64,000 nt of DNA from Rathayibacter sp. SD072 (GCF_017355185.1 NZ_JADILJ010000001.1:124001-188000), one strand, 5' to 3'. Positions 42,741 to 52,230 are shown, counted from the stretch's first letter. The notes: a model not told the origin generated them from the letters alone. Numbers and translations: made by a program.

Positions 42741-44918
42741 TCAGCTCTTCGCGAGGAACTCCCGGTCGCGGTCCTGCACTCGGCGCTCGAGGGCCGCGCG
42801 GAGCCGGTCGTGGGCGGCGAGGGAGGGATCCTCCTCGAGCAGGCGCTCGGCCAGCGCGCGCGCCTCGACGATGAGGTGGGCGTCCTGCACGACCCGCAGC
42901 AGGCGCAGGGAGGAGCGTCCGCCCGACTGGGAATCGCCGAGCACGTCGCCCTCGCGGCGCAGCTCGAGATCGACCTCCGCGAGTGCGAAGCCGTCGAGCG
43001 TCGCGGCCACGGCCTCCACCCGCTCGCGCGCGATGGTGCCCGCCTCCGCAGCCGTGACGAAGAGGCAGACCCCGGGCACGCCGCCGCGGCCGATCCGGCC
43101 CCGCAGCTGGTGCAGCTGCGAGACGCCGAAGCGCTCGGCGTCCAGGACGATCATCATCGAGGCGTTGGGGACGTCCACGCCGACCTCGATCACCGTCGTC
43201 GACACGAGGACGTCGATCTCCCCCGCAGCGAAGGAGCGCATGACGGCGTCCTTCTCCTCCGTCGTCATGCGGCCGTGCAGTGCGGCCGAGCGGCGGTGCT
43301 TCAGAAGCGCGTGCGAGCGGACGCCCTCGAGCGTCTGCGCCACGGTCGACAGCGGCGTGGCCGCCTCCTCCGGCGCGGTCGCCGCCGCCCCCTCCGCCGC
43401 CTCGCCGGGCTCGATGGCCGGGCAGACGAGGTAGATCTGGTGGCCCTTGCGGATCTCCTCCTCCGCCCGCTCCCACGCCCTCGCGATCAGGCCGGGGGTG
43501 TCGGTGAGGGACACGACGTGGCTCGTGATGCCGGGACGACCGGCGGGCAGCTCGCGGATCGTGGACGTGTCGAGGTCGCCGAACACCGTCATCGCGACCG
43601 TGCGCGGGATCGGCGTCGCGGTGAGCACGAGCACGTGCGGCGGCACGGCGCCCTTGCGCCGGAGCGCGTCGCGCTGGTCGACCCCGAACCGGTGCTGCTC
43701 GTCGATGACGACGAGTGCCAGGTCGTAGAAGGTCACCTTGTCGCCGAGCAGCGCGTGCGTGCCGACGACGATCTTGGCCGTGCCCGAGACGATGCGCAGC
43801 AGCGCCGCGCGCCGCTCGGCCGCTCCCAGCCCGCCCGTGAGGAGCGTCGGGACGAGGGCCGTCGACAGCTCCGGACCGAGGGTCCTCACGATGGAGCGCA
43901 GATGCTGGCCCGCGAGCACCTCGGTCGGCGCGAGCAGAGCGGCCTGGCCGCCGCTCTCGGCCGCGGCCAGCATGGCGCGCAGCGCGACGAGCGTCTTGCC
44001 CGACCCCACCTCGCCCTGCACCAGGCGAGACATCGGACTCTCCCCCGCGAGGTCGTCCGCGATCTCGGCGCCGACGGAGCGCTGATCGCCCGTCAGGGCG
44101 AACGGGAGAGCGGCGTCGAAGCGCTCGAGCCAGCCGCCGGGGGCCGGCACCCGGGGGGTCGCAGGAGTCGCCCGGGCGGCGGCACGGCGCTCGAGCAGCG
44201 CGAGCTGCAGGAGGAACGCTTCGTGGAAGCGCAGCGTCTCGCGCGCCTGCGACTCCTCGCCCTCGCGCGCCGGCCGGTGGATCAGCTCGAGCGCCCGGCC
44301 CAGCGGCATCAGCGAGCGGCCTGCCCGGACCGACTCCGGCATCGGATCGGGGACGTCGCGCAGCCCGTCGAGGATCACGCCGATGGCGGCCTGCAGCTGC
44401 CAGCTCGAGATCGCGCTCGTCGCGGGGTAGATCGGGATCGGGCGCTCGGCCCAGTCCTTCGCGAGCGCGGAGCCCTTGTCGGCCTCGGCCGTCGCGGCCT
44501 CCTCGTCCTCGAAGAGCCGGTAATCGGGGTGCGTGAGCTGCACGGTCTCGCGGAACATCGACACGGTCCCGGCGAAGATCCCCCGCACTCCCCTCCGCAG
44601 CTTCGCCGCCCGCCACGGCTGCCCGAAGAAGGTCAGGGACAGCGTGCCGGTGCCGTCCGAGATGATGACCTCGAGCAGTGAGCCGCGGCGGTTGCGCATC
44701 GGCCGCTCCCGGACCTCGCGCACCTCCGCCACGATCGTCACGCTCTCGCCGACGGGGAGCCGGGAGAGCTCCGTCAGCTCGCCGCGCTGGGCGTACCGAC
44801 GGGGGTAGTGGCCCAGCAGCTCGCCGACCGTGCGGTAGCCGAAGGCCTTCTCGACGGCCGCGGCGGTGCGCGGGCCGACGACCGGCGCGAGCGAGGCGTC
44901 GAGGGGGTCCGGGATCAC
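42741..44918 (-). CDS. recG: ATP-dependent DNA helicase RecG
   Basis: 725 residues. Wedge domain with an OB fold at the N-terminus, then superfamily 2 motifs: QGEVGSGKTLVA (I), VVIDEQHRFG (II), LTATPIPRT (III), VVSTTVIEVGVDVPNAS (V) and QLRGRIGRG (VI). It reverses stalled forks and processes Holliday junctions. The GTG start follows a near-consensus TATGAT box (44930-44925) by 6 nt, so the mRNA is probably leaderless; that box overlaps the transglutaminase stop. Confidence 0.95.
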   Translation of the reverse strand: MIPDPLDASLAPVVGPRTAAAVEKAFGYRTVGELLGHYPRRYAQRGELTELSRLPVGESVTIVAEVREVRERPMRNRRGSLLEVIISDGTGTLSLTFFGQPWRAAKLRRGVRGIFAGTVSMFRETVQLTHPDYRLFEDEEAATAEADKGSALAKDWAERPIPIYPATSAISSWQLQAAIGVILDGLRDVPDPMPESVRAGRSLMPLGRALELIHRPAREGEESQARETLRFHEAFLLQLALLERRAAARATPATPRVPAPGGWLERFDAALPFALTGDQRSVGAEIADDLAGESPMSRLVQGEVGSGKTLVALRAMLAAAESGGQAALLAPTEVLAGQHLRSIVRTLGPELSTALVPTLLTGGLGAAERRAALLRIVSGTAKIVVGTHALLGDKVTFYDLALVVIDEQHRFGVDQRDALRRKGAVPPHVLVLTATPIPRTVAMTVFGDLDTSTIRELPAGRPGITSHVVSLTDTPGLIARAWERAEEEIRKGHQIYLVCPAIEPGEAAEGAAATAPEEAATPLSTVAQTLEGVRSHALLKHRRSAALHGRMTTEEKDAVMRSFAAGEIDVLVSTTVIEVGVDVPNASMMIVLDAERFGVSQLHQLRGRIGRGGVPGVCLFVTAAEAGTIARERVEAVAATLDGFALAEVDLELRREGDVLGDSQSGGRSSLRLLRVVQDAHLIVEARALAERLLEEDPSLAAHDRLRAALERRVQDRDREFLAKS

Positions 44919-44925
44919 CTAGCGA

Positions 44926-47178
44926 TCATAGGTCGACCCTCGGACGTCGGACGCGGGAGAACGCCCCGAGCGCCGAGCGCGGGAGCACCGCGGCGAAGGT
45001 GCGGCGCGGGGTGCCCGCCGCGGCGCGCAGCGCCCGCACCACCCGTGCGCCCGCGGTCCAGCCGGAGGCCTCGGCCGCGGGCACCGGGGCGTACCGGGCG
45101 CGCTCGACGGTGTCTCGGAGTCCGCCCAGCGCCCGACGAGCGTCGGAGTCGTCGCCGAGCGAGCCCCCGATCAGAGCCTCCTGAGCACGGGGCGAGTCGG
45201 TCTCCTCCACCGGCACGCCGAGATCCCGGGCACTCGCGAGCACCTCTGCCCAGGCCGCCTCCGCGGAGCCCGCCCCCGCAGCGCGTCGCCGCAGCGAGCG
45301 CTGCACCACGCGCAAAAGCCAGGGCACGAGCAGCAGGAGCAGGAGGAGGACCCAGGCGGTGACCGCCGGAGCCGAGGGGCCGACGACGGTTCCGGCGGCT
45401 CCCGGAGTCGCGGTGGCCGTCGACGCGGTGGGAGTCGGGGTCGCCTCCTCCTCGCTCTCCTCCTCCGGCGCCGCGCTCGACGAGGCGCCCGGGGTCGAAC
45501 CGGTCGACGACGTCGCGCTCGGCAGGGTGTACGAGGCGGGGGCGCCGCGGCTGGGCGTGGGCTCGAAGGGCAGCCAGCCGACGCCCTCGAAGTAGAGCTC
45601 CGGCCACGCGTGCAGGTCGGAGGACAGCAGCCGGTAGCTCGTCAGGTCGCTGTCGGCCGACGGCACCACGGATCCGGGCTGGTAGCCGATGGCGAGCCGC
45701 GAGGGGATCCCGAGCTCGCGGGCCATGACGGCCATCGCGGAGGCGAAGTGGACGCAGTAGCCCTCGCGCACCTCGAGGAACGACTCGAGGACACCGACGC
45801 CGTCGCCGTCGTAGCCCTCCTCGGCGGGAGTGTCCTCCGAGTAGGTGAAGGCGGAGGAGCGGAAGAATGACTGCAGCTCCCTCGCCTGGTCGTAGGCGCT
45901 GCCGGCCTCCGCGGTCACCTCGGCCGCCGTCGTGCCGACCACCGCCGGGACGTCGTCGGGCAGCTCCAGGTACCGCTCGAGACCCTGGCCCGCGGCGGGC
46001 GCGGCGAGCAGCTGCTGCGGATCCGGATCGAGGCGGAGGGCCTCGACGGCGTACTCGTCGCCGGCCCGGGTCGTCGCGTCGCCGCGGATCGACCCGTCCT
46101 GCACGTCCTGCAGCCAGCCGTCGCCGATGCCCTCGAGTGCCGCCACCGGATACGGCACCGGTAGCCACTCGCTGCGCAGCGTCTCGACCGAGACCTCGAC
46201 CTCCTCGGTCTCGCGGGGCACGCTCTCGGCGAGTCCCTCCGGTGCGATGGGGGCCTCGATCGGCGCGGTCTCCTCCGTGCCGCTCGGCGCCCAGTTCTCG
46301 CCCTGGAAGTCCGAGACCGTGAGCACGCGGAGGTACACCGGCAGATCGGAGTCTGTCGCGTAGCGGAGCACGGTGACCGGGTTGGGCCGCCGCAGATCGT
46401 CGCCGAGGGCCACGACCGGGTCGATCGAACCGTTGAACAGCGTGCCCGAGACCCCGGAGGAGGACGGCGCGCGGACGTACCCGGTCGCCGAGCCCGCGAG
46501 GACTCCCGCCGCGACGACGACCGTGCCGACCACGGCCACCGCCGGGAGGGCCGCGGCGAGCGAGAGCCGTCGGGCGGGCGCCCGGCGCTCGGGGCGCGAC
46601 CCCGCGACGAGGACGCCCGCGTAGGCGAGCGCGGTGAGCACGAGGCTCGGCCACGACACCCCGCTCGGATCGATGATCGCGGGGACCGCGACCAGCGCGA
46701 GCAGGAACAGCCCCGAGAGCGCGGGCAGCCGCACCGAGAACGCGAAGAGGTCGGCGGCCCAGGCGAGGACGACGACCCCGCCCACGAGCAGGAACGCGAT
46801 GCCGCTGTCGGCCACCGCCGGCAGCCCCTGCTGAGCGATCGACGTGAAGCCCGCCTGCGCGAGATCCTGCGCGTCGGCGATCGCCGCGGGCGTGGGAACG
46901 AGGAAGAGGAGCGCGCGGGCGGGGACGAACATCGCCGTCAGCACCACGACCGCGGTCAGCGTCCCGAGCACGGGCGGGACGACCGGGTGCGCGCGCAGAG
47001 CCCGTGCTCCGGCCGGCACGGCGAGCACCACGGCGACCGCGAGAGCGAGCTGGACGAGCCAGCCCACGCCTTCCAGGAGCCGTCCCACACCGGAGGCGGC
47101 GGCGACCAGCGAGGCCCAGAGCAGGAGTGAGAGCAGCGCGGAGCCGGCCCGCGGATCGCTCTCGGTGCGGCGGCTCAT
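44926..47178 (-). CDS. Transglutaminase-like membrane protein (DUF3488/TgpA type)
   Basis: 750 residues. Five or six N-terminal membrane spans, an extracytoplasmic region, and a transglutaminase core with the catalytic Cys in REGYCVHFASAMAVMAREL, His in DLHAWPELYF and Asp in the VGWLPFEPTP region's vicinity. A Ser/Thr/Glu-rich linker (about 560-610) leads to another span (VTAWVLLLLLLLVPWLL) and a cytoplasmic DUF4129-like tail. The ATG overlaps the DUF58 stop (ATGA); the frame runs on through DUF58 only as a shadow. Third gene of the MoxR/DUF58/transglutaminase set. Confidence 0.9.
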   Translation of the reverse strand: MSRRTESDPRAGSALLSLLLWASLVAAASGVGRLLEGVGWLVQLALAVAVVLAVPAGARALRAHPVVPPVLGTLTAVVVLTAMFVPARALLFLVPTPAAIADAQDLAQAGFTSIAQQGLPAVADSGIAFLLVGGVVVLAWAADLFAFSVRLPALSGLFLLALVAVPAIIDPSGVSWPSLVLTALAYAGVLVAGSRPERRAPARRLSLAAALPAVAVVGTVVVAAGVLAGSATGYVRAPSSSGVSGTLFNGSIDPVVALGDDLRRPNPVTVLRYATDSDLPVYLRVLTVSDFQGENWAPSGTEETAPIEAPIAPEGLAESVPRETEEVEVSVETLRSEWLPVPYPVAALEGIGDGWLQDVQDGSIRGDATTRAGDEYAVEALRLDPDPQQLLAAPAAGQGLERYLELPDDVPAVVGTTAAEVTAEAGSAYDQARELQSFFRSSAFTYSEDTPAEEGYDGDGVGVLESFLEVREGYCVHFASAMAVMARELGIPSRLAIGYQPGSVVPSADSDLTSYRLLSSDLHAWPELYFEGVGWLPFEPTPSRGAPASYTLPSATSSTGSTPGASSSAAPEEESEEEATPTPTASTATATPGAAGTVVGPSAPAVTAWVLLLLLLLVPWLLRVVQRSLRRRAAGAGSAEAAWAEVLASARDLGVPVEETDSPRAQEALIGGSLGDDSDARRALGGLRDTVERARYAPVPAAEASGWTAGARVVRALRAAAGTPRRTFAAVLPRSALGAFSRVRRPRVDL

Positions 47179-48503
47179 GCGATCGCCCGCAGAGCGAGCG
47201 CCTGGGACCAGGCCTCCTCGACGCTCGTGCCCGCGGTGGTCGCCACGGGGTACCAGCCCAGCGATGCCAGTGCAGCCGCCTCCTGCTCCGTGCCCCCGAC
47301 GAGGAACGCGACGGCGGGTCGGGCGTGCGAGGCGAGCGAGGCGAGGGCGTCGAGGTCCTCCTCCTGCAGCCGCGTCAGCACGGCGAAGACGGGGCGCGCT
47401 CCCCCGGCCTCGCGCATCTCGGCCGTGATGCGCGGGACGGCGTCGCCGGAGTCGGGCGCCGGTGCCAGCTCGGCGAGTCTCAGGAGCACGTCGTGCGCGA
47501 CCTCGCGCTCGTCCTCGGAGTGCTCGATGCCGGGACCGGCGCCGGTCTCGACGAGGTGGGTCTCGAAACCGCGATCGAGCAGGTGCACGGCGATCGACGC
47601 CGTCATGGAGACCGCCCACTCGAGCCGGTCGTCCCCGCCGCGCGCGCCCGCCCGTCCGGTGGCGCCGAGCACCCGGCTCGCCCGCGACTCCAGCAGGATC
47701 CACGCGTGCGGATCCGTGTTCTGCTCGTCCTGGCGCACCATCAGCTCGCCCGAGCGCGCACTGGCACGCCAGTGGACACGGCGCATCGCGTCGCCCGGCC
47801 GGTAGTCGCGCGGGATCACGTCGTCGGTGCCGGAGCCCGCCGTCGCATGGGCGACGGGACTGGATCCGCCGGCGCCGAACGCGTCGAGCACGTCGCTCTC
47901 GAGCGGCACGGCGCGCGGAGTGACGACGAACGGCTGCGCCGACCCGACGACGCTCTCGCGCAGCGCCATCCCGAGCGCCTCGCTCCGCACGAGCCGGAGC
48001 GGGCCGAGCCGGTGGATGCCGCGTCGCCCGGCGGGCAGGCGGTAGCGGGCCCGCACCCGGCTCGTCCGCTGACCCGCACCGGCGATCGGAGGGACGCCGA
48101 AGCCTCCCCGCGCGGCGGCGCTGTCCGAGGAGGCGCCGTGCTCGAGGCGGGTCAGCCTGTCCTCGGCGCGGGCGGGCGAGCGCAGCGGCGCGCCCCGGTT
48201 CTCGATCACGACGTCGACGTCGACGACGTCGCCGACCGCCACGACGCGCGGGGCGAAGCGGCGCTGGACCTGGAGCCGCGGTGTCTTCAGGGCCAGGGAG
48301 AGGACCGCTCCGAACGGCAGCCCGAGCAGCACGAGGCCGAGGAAGAGGAGCTCGCGGAACTCGACCAGCGGTGCCGCGACGATCGCCGCGGTGCCCAGCA
48401 CCGCGAAGGTCCACCCGCGCAGGGTCAGCGCGACGCCGCCGAGCGCGGGGAGGGAGCCGATCCGCGAGGAGGGGCCGTCCTGGCCGCGCCGCTCAGTCGC
48501 CAC
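47175..48503 (-). CDS. DUF58 domain-containing protein
   Basis: 442 residues. Two N-terminal membrane spans (WTFAVLGTAAIVAAPLV and LLFLGLVLLGLPFGAVLS), then a beta-rich region and the DUF58 motif RDYRPGDAMRRVHWRASAR, followed by a von Willebrand-like fold. DUF58 proteins act with MoxR ATPases, probably as metal-dependent scaffolds for complex assembly. GTG start overlaps the moxR gene by 11 nt. Confidence 0.9.
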   Translation of the reverse strand: MATERRGQDGPSSRIGSLPALGGVALTLRGWTFAVLGTAAIVAAPLVEFRELLFLGLVLLGLPFGAVLSLALKTPRLQVQRRFAPRVVAVGDVVDVDVVIENRGAPLRSPARAEDRLTRLEHGASSDSAAARGGFGVPPIAGAGQRTSRVRARYRLPAGRRGIHRLGPLRLVRSEALGMALRESVVGSAQPFVVTPRAVPLESDVLDAFGAGGSSPVAHATAGSGTDDVIPRDYRPGDAMRRVHWRASARSGELMVRQDEQNTDPHAWILLESRASRVLGATGRAGARGGDDRLEWAVSMTASIAVHLLDRGFETHLVETGAGPGIEHSEDEREVAHDVLLRLAELAPAPDSGDAVPRITAEMREAGGARPVFAVLTRLQEEDLDALASLASHARPAVAFLVGGTEQEAAALASLGWYPVATTAGTSVEEAWSQALALRAIA

Positions 48504-49533
48504 GGCCGCTGAAGGGCACCGGTGTCGACGCCAGGATCCGCTGGACGATCTCGGTGACCGAGTGGGAGGCGCTCGTCCCCGAGCGACCCGGCAGGCGCGT
48601 CGCCGGGAGCAGCCGGTGCCCGAGCACGGGGACGGCGAGGGCGTCGATGTCGTCCGGGACCACGAAGTCGCGATCGCTGATGGCGGCCAGCGCCTTCGCG
48701 GCGGCGATCAGCTGGAGGGTGGCGCGCGGGCTCCCGCCCAGCCGCAGCTCGGGGTCGATGCGGGTGGCCTGCATGATCGCGACCACGTACTCCTGCACGG
48801 GCGGCGCGACGTAGACCGTCTGGACGTAGTCGATCATCCGCTCGAGCTCGTCGCGGCTGATCACCGCGCGCAGGGCATCGAGCGGGCTCGCGGCGTCGCG
48901 CGTGCGGATCATCTCGAGCTCGGCCCGCTCGTCCGGGTAGCCGAGCGACAGCCGCGCCATGAAGCGGTCGCGCTGCGCCTCCGGGAGGCTGTAGGTGCCC
49001 TCCATCTCGACCGGGTTCTGCGTCGCGACGACGGCGAACGGGCGCGGCAGCAGGTGGGTGATGCCGTCGACCGAGACCTGGCGCTCCTCCATGCACTCCA
49101 GCAGCGCGGACTGCGTCTTGGGCGAGGCGCGGTTGATCTCGTCGCCGATGAGGATGTTCGCGAAGACCGGTCCGGGCTTGAACTCGAAGTCCCGCGTCGC
49201 CTGGTTGTAGACCGAGACGCCGGTGACGTCCGAGGGGAGCAGATCGGGGGTGAACTGGATGCGCGCCACGCTGCCCCCGACGGACGCGGCGAGCGACTTG
49301 GCGAGGACCGTCTTGCCGGTGCCCGGCACGTCCTCCATCAGCAGGTGGCCGCCGGCGAGGAAGACGGTCAGCGCCATCGACACCTCGGCGTCCTTGCCGT
49401 CGATGACGCTGGTGAGATTCCGGAGGATCGCACGGCAGTGGGCGGTGAACTCCTCGCGCGACATCGGCGTCGCTGCCGCGCTCGGACCGGCAGGAGCGCC
49501 GACAGCGGCGAGGGTGTCATCGAGGGACGTCAT
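48493..49533 (-). CDS. MoxR family AAA ATPase
   Basis: 346 residues. Walker A EDVPGTGKTVLAKSLA, Walker B ILIGDEINRASPKTQSALLE, sensor I ATQNPVEMEGTYSLPEAQ and the MoxR lid with GGSPRATLQLIAAAKALA. MoxR AAA proteins act as chaperones, typically on DUF58 or VWA proteins encoded next door, as here. The ATG at 49533 follows CGAGGA closely; the frame upstream to 49692 is shadow. Divergent from rsmD. Confidence 0.93.
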   Translation of the reverse strand: MTSLDDTLAAVGAPAGPSAAATPMSREEFTAHCRAILRNLTSVIDGKDAEVSMALTVFLAGGHLLMEDVPGTGKTVLAKSLAASVGGSVARIQFTPDLLPSDVTGVSVYNQATRDFEFKPGPVFANILIGDEINRASPKTQSALLECMEERQVSVDGITHLLPRPFAVVATQNPVEMEGTYSLPEAQRDRFMARLSLGYPDERAELEMIRTRDAASPLDALRAVISRDELERMIDYVQTVYVAPPVQEYVVAIMQATRIDPELRLGGSPRATLQLIAAAKALAAISDRDFVVPDDIDALAVPVLGHRLLPATRLPGRSGTSASHSVTEIVQRILASTPVPFSGRGD

Positions 49534-49621
49534 GATCCTCGATTCTCTCAGTCTCGAACGGGCGACGGGCGGTCGGTCCGAGCGGTCTCCCAGCCAGGAG
49601 CCGCCGCCTATGCTCGGAACG

Positions 49622-50206
49622 GTGACCAGGATCATCTCCGGATTCGCCGGATCGCTCACCCTGAAGGTCCCGCGCGCGGGCACCCGTCCCACCAGCGACC
49701 GCGTCCGCGAGGCCGTCTTCTCGGCGCTCGAGGCCCGCGATGCACTCGACGGAGCGACCGTCCTCGACCTCTACGCCGGCTCCGGCGCGCTCGGCCTCGA
49801 GTCGGCCAGCCGCGGCGCCTCCTACGTCGTGCTGGTCGAGCGGGACGCGTCGTCCGCCCGCGTCATCGACGGCAACGCCCGCGCCCTCGCTGCCGCGGCG
49901 ACCGCCAATCGGCTGCCGAAGCCGCGGATCGAGGTGGTGACGTCGTCGGTCCGCTCGTTCCTCGACCGCTCGGCCGGACTCCTCGTCGACACGGTGCTCG
50001 TCGATCCGCCGTACGACCTGAGCGAGGACGATCTGGCCGCCGACCTCCGAGCAGTGCTGCCGCTGCTGCGCGAGGACGCCGTCGTGGTCGTCGAGCGCAG
50101 CACCCGCAGCCCGGAGCCCGCCTGGCCGGACGGTCTCGAGCGCGAGCGCCGGAAGGACTACGGCGACACGGCCGTCTGGTACGCCTCCCGGCCCGACGCC
50201 GACTGA
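49622..50206 (+). CDS. rsmD: 16S rRNA (guanine-966-N2)-methyltransferase RsmD
   Basis: 194 residues. RIISGFAGSLTLKVP, then TRPTSDRVREAVFSAL, the SAM site VLDLYAGSGALGLESASRG and catalytic DPPYDL. It methylates G966 of 16S rRNA. The GTG at 49622 lies 7 nt after TATGCT (49609-49614): another leaderless start. Convergent with thiL, 4 nt apart. Confidence 0.95.
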   Translation: MTRIISGFAGSLTLKVPRAGTRPTSDRVREAVFSALEARDALDGATVLDLYAGSGALGLESASRGASYVVLVERDASSARVIDGNARALAAAATANRLPKPRIEVVTSSVRSFLDRSAGLLVDTVLVDPPYDLSEDDLAADLRAVLPLLREDAVVVVERSTRSPEPAWPDGLERERRKDYGDTAVWYASRPDAD

Positions 50207-50210
50207 GCGC

Positions 50211-51257
50211 TCAGCCCGACGCGCCGTCCCAGCCCGCGTAGGGGTCCCAGCCTCCCCGGTCCTCCAGCGGCACCCCGCCCAGCCGGACCTCGGGCGCGCC
50301 CTCGCGCACCCGTCCCAGCGGAGTGAAGCCGGCCGGCAGCGCCACGTCCGGCGGGAAGCACGCGAGCATCGCGTGGTCCTCTCCCCCGCCCAGGACGAGT
50401 GCCCGGGCCAGTGCCGGGTCCACGCCGTCGACCACGTCGAGCGCGGCGGCGTGAGCGTCGACCGCGGACGGGTCCAGGTCGAGGACGACTCCGCTCGCGC
50501 GCGCCATCCTCCGGGCGTCCAACACCACGCCGTCCGAGACGTCCATCATCGCCGTGGCCGATCCTCCTGCGGCGATCCCTGCTGCGAGGGGGGACGTCGG
50601 CCGCAGCTGGGCGTCGAGCAGTCGCGGGTGCCGCTCCCGGAGGAGGCGGGCCGGCCGGACCGAGGGCGCCCCGTCCTCCTGCGCGCGCTCGAAGAGGAGG
50701 CGCAGCGCGAGCCCCGCCTCCCCGAGCGCACCGGCCACGGCGAGGACGTCGCCCGGGCGCGCTCCGCTGCGCAGCACCGGTGCCCGCCCGTCGAGTGACC
50801 CGAAGGCGGTGATCGCGAGCGTCAGCGTCGCGGAGGCGGAGAGGTCGCCTCCGACCACCGCGCAGCCCGGCGCCATCGCCGCGCAGCCGGCGGCGAGGCC
50901 ATCGGCGATGCCCTCCAGCACGTCGACGCCGAGGTCCTGCGGGGCCGCGATCGCCACGACGAGCGCCGTCGGCCGCGCGCCCATGGCCGCGACGTCCGAG
51001 AGGTTCGACGCCGCCGCCTTCCAGCCCAGATCGAACGGCGTCGACCAGGCGAGCCGGAAGTCCGGACCGTGCACCATCATGTCGGTCGTCACCACGAAGC
51101 GGCCGTCCGGTGCGCGGAGCACCGCGCAGTCGTCGCCCGGGCCGACCAGCGTCTCGGAGCCGCCGTCCGGCGCGCCCGCCGCCAGCCGGGAGAGGACCCT
51201 CGCGAGCACCTCCCCCTCGCTCAGCTCAGCCAGGGTGGGACTCTGATCCGGTGCCAT
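50211..51257 (-). CDS. thiL: Thiamine-monophosphate kinase
   Basis: 348 residues. VGPGDDCAVLRAPDGRFVVTTDMMVHG, LGWKAAASNLSDVAAMGARP, VVGGDLSAS and MMDVSDGVVLDARRMA are the AIR-synthase-fold motifs of ThiL, which phosphorylates thiamine phosphate to the diphosphate cofactor. The ATG follows TAGCGT by 7 nt (51270-51265); no room exists for a TPP riboswitch. Divergent from the DUF3515 lipoprotein. Confidence 0.94.
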   Translation of the reverse strand: MAPDQSPTLAELSEGEVLARVLSRLAAGAPDGGSETLVGPGDDCAVLRAPDGRFVVTTDMMVHGPDFRLAWSTPFDLGWKAAASNLSDVAAMGARPTALVVAIAAPQDLGVDVLEGIADGLAAGCAAMAPGCAVVGGDLSASATLTLAITAFGSLDGRAPVLRSGARPGDVLAVAGALGEAGLALRLLFERAQEDGAPSVRPARLLRERHPRLLDAQLRPTSPLAAGIAAGGSATAMMDVSDGVVLDARRMARASGVVLDLDPSAVDAHAAALDVVDGVDPALARALVLGGGEDHAMLACFPPDVALPAGFTPLGRVREGAPEVRLGGVPLEDRGGWDPYAGWDGASG

Positions 51258-51264
51258 GGTTCAC

Positions 51265-51274
51265 ACGCTAGCCT
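51265..51274. promoter_or_regulatory. Interleaved divergent -10 boxes for thiL and the DUF3515 gene
   Basis: Around CTAG, the minus strand reads TAGCGT (51270-51265) and the plus strand TAGCCT (51269-51274); the boxes overlap by two base pairs. Start codons follow 7 nt (thiL) and 8 nt (DUF3515) downstream. Same architecture as at 19098-19104. Confidence 0.6.
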
Positions 51275-51282
51275 GGCTCGCG

Positions 51283-51786
51283 ATGTCCCTCCGCCGCCTC
51301 GCCAGCCCCCTCGCAGCCCTCTCCACCGTGCTCCTGCTCGCCGGCTGCTCCGCCCCGGTCGCGCTCGAGCCGGCCGATGACGCGACGAGCGCCGACTGCG
51401 CCGAGGTCTCGGTGCGGCTGCCCGACGTGGTCGCCGACCAGCCCGAGCGCGAGACGAACGCGCAGGGCACGGGCGCCTGGGGCACGCCCGCCGCGGTCAT
51501 CCTGCACTGCGGAGTCGCGGTGCCCGGGCCGACGACGGACCTCTGCGTCTCGGTCAGCGGTGTGGACTGGATCATCGACGAGAGCCGCGCGGACGAGGAC
51601 GTCTACACGCTGACCACCTACGGTCGCGATCCGGCCGTCGAGATCACCGTCGACCAGGACCGCGCCTCCGGCACCTCGGCCGTGGTCGATCTCGCCGACG
51701 CCGTCTCGTATTTGCCGAAGGTCGGGGAGTGCACGAACGTCTCCGAGACCGACACGCTCGATCCGAGCGGCACGCCGACGGGCTGA
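51283..51786 (+). CDS. DUF3515 family lipoprotein
   Basis: 167 residues. Signal peptide with lipobox LLLAGCSAP; the mature part has DCAEVSVRLPDVV, an AWGTPAAVILHCGV segment, and DWIIDESRADEDVYTLTTYGRDPAVEI, matching DUF3515, an actinobacterial family of unknown function often located beside thiL or ddl. The ATG at 51283 is chosen because TAGCCT ends 8 nt before it; an upstream ATG at 51256 would overlap the thiL start. Confidence 0.87.
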   Translation: MSLRRLASPLAALSTVLLLAGCSAPVALEPADDATSADCAEVSVRLPDVVADQPERETNAQGTGAWGTPAAVILHCGVAVPGPTTDLCVSVSGVDWIIDESRADEDVYTLTTYGRDPAVEITVDQDRASGTSAVVDLADAVSYLPKVGECTNVSETDTLDPSGTPTG

Positions 51787-51861
51787 GCCCGACCGGCAGA
51801 GCTCGGATCGGCTGAGCGCCGACCGCACGAGCGTGGATCAGCAGCTCTCGGGGGCCGAAGT

Positions 51862-52230
51862 CTAGAGGCCGAGCGCGGTCCGCACCGTCCGCAGCGCCTC
51901 GTCCGGGGCGACTCCGAGCGCCCGGATGCGCGCCGCGAACGCGACCGCGGCGAGCTGCGCCTCGTGCTCAGCGCCCTCGATTCCCCCTGCGACGACCGTG
52001 CCCGCGCGACCGCGCGTCTCGACCACTCCCGCCGCCTCGAGCTCCTTGTAGGCGCGCGCGACCGTGCCGGGAGCGGTGCCGAGCGCCTCGGCGAGGGCGC
52101 GCACGGGCGGCAGGCGCGAGCCCACCAGCAGCTCCCCCGCCGCGATGCGCTCCGCGATCCCGTCGCGGATCTGCTCGAACGGCGCCCGTGCGCCCGGCTC
52201 GATCCGCAGCCCGAGGGCCGCGTCGCTCAC
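51862..52230 (-). CDS. GntR family transcriptional regulator (YtrA-like, short)
   Basis: 122 residues: winged HTH with APFEQIRDGIAERIAAGEL, GSRLPPVRALAEALGTAPGTVARAYKELEAAGVVETRGRAGT, then a 40-residue tail instead of a ligand-binding domain. This is the YtrA-type form, often tied to ABC transporters. The GTG overlaps the ddl stop (GTGA), so it is expressed with the cell-wall/lipid operon. Its targets are unknown; the ABC-2 exporter at 55-57 kb is a candidate. Confidence 0.87.
   Translation of the reverse strand: MSDAALGLRIEPGARAPFEQIRDGIAERIAAGELLVGSRLPPVRALAEALGTAPGTVARAYKELEAAGVVETRGRAGTVVAGGIEGAEHEAQLAAVAFAARIRALGVAPDEALRTVRTALGL

Noticed and set aside
47179-48414. N-terminal extension of the transglutaminase protein into the DUF58 region
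   Set aside because: Conserved transglutaminase sequence begins at the ATG at 47178, which overlaps the DUF58 stop; the extension is a shadow of DUF58.
51258-51282. TPP riboswitch before thiL
   Set aside because: Only 25 bp separate thiL from the divergent lipoprotein gene; no aptamer can fit.
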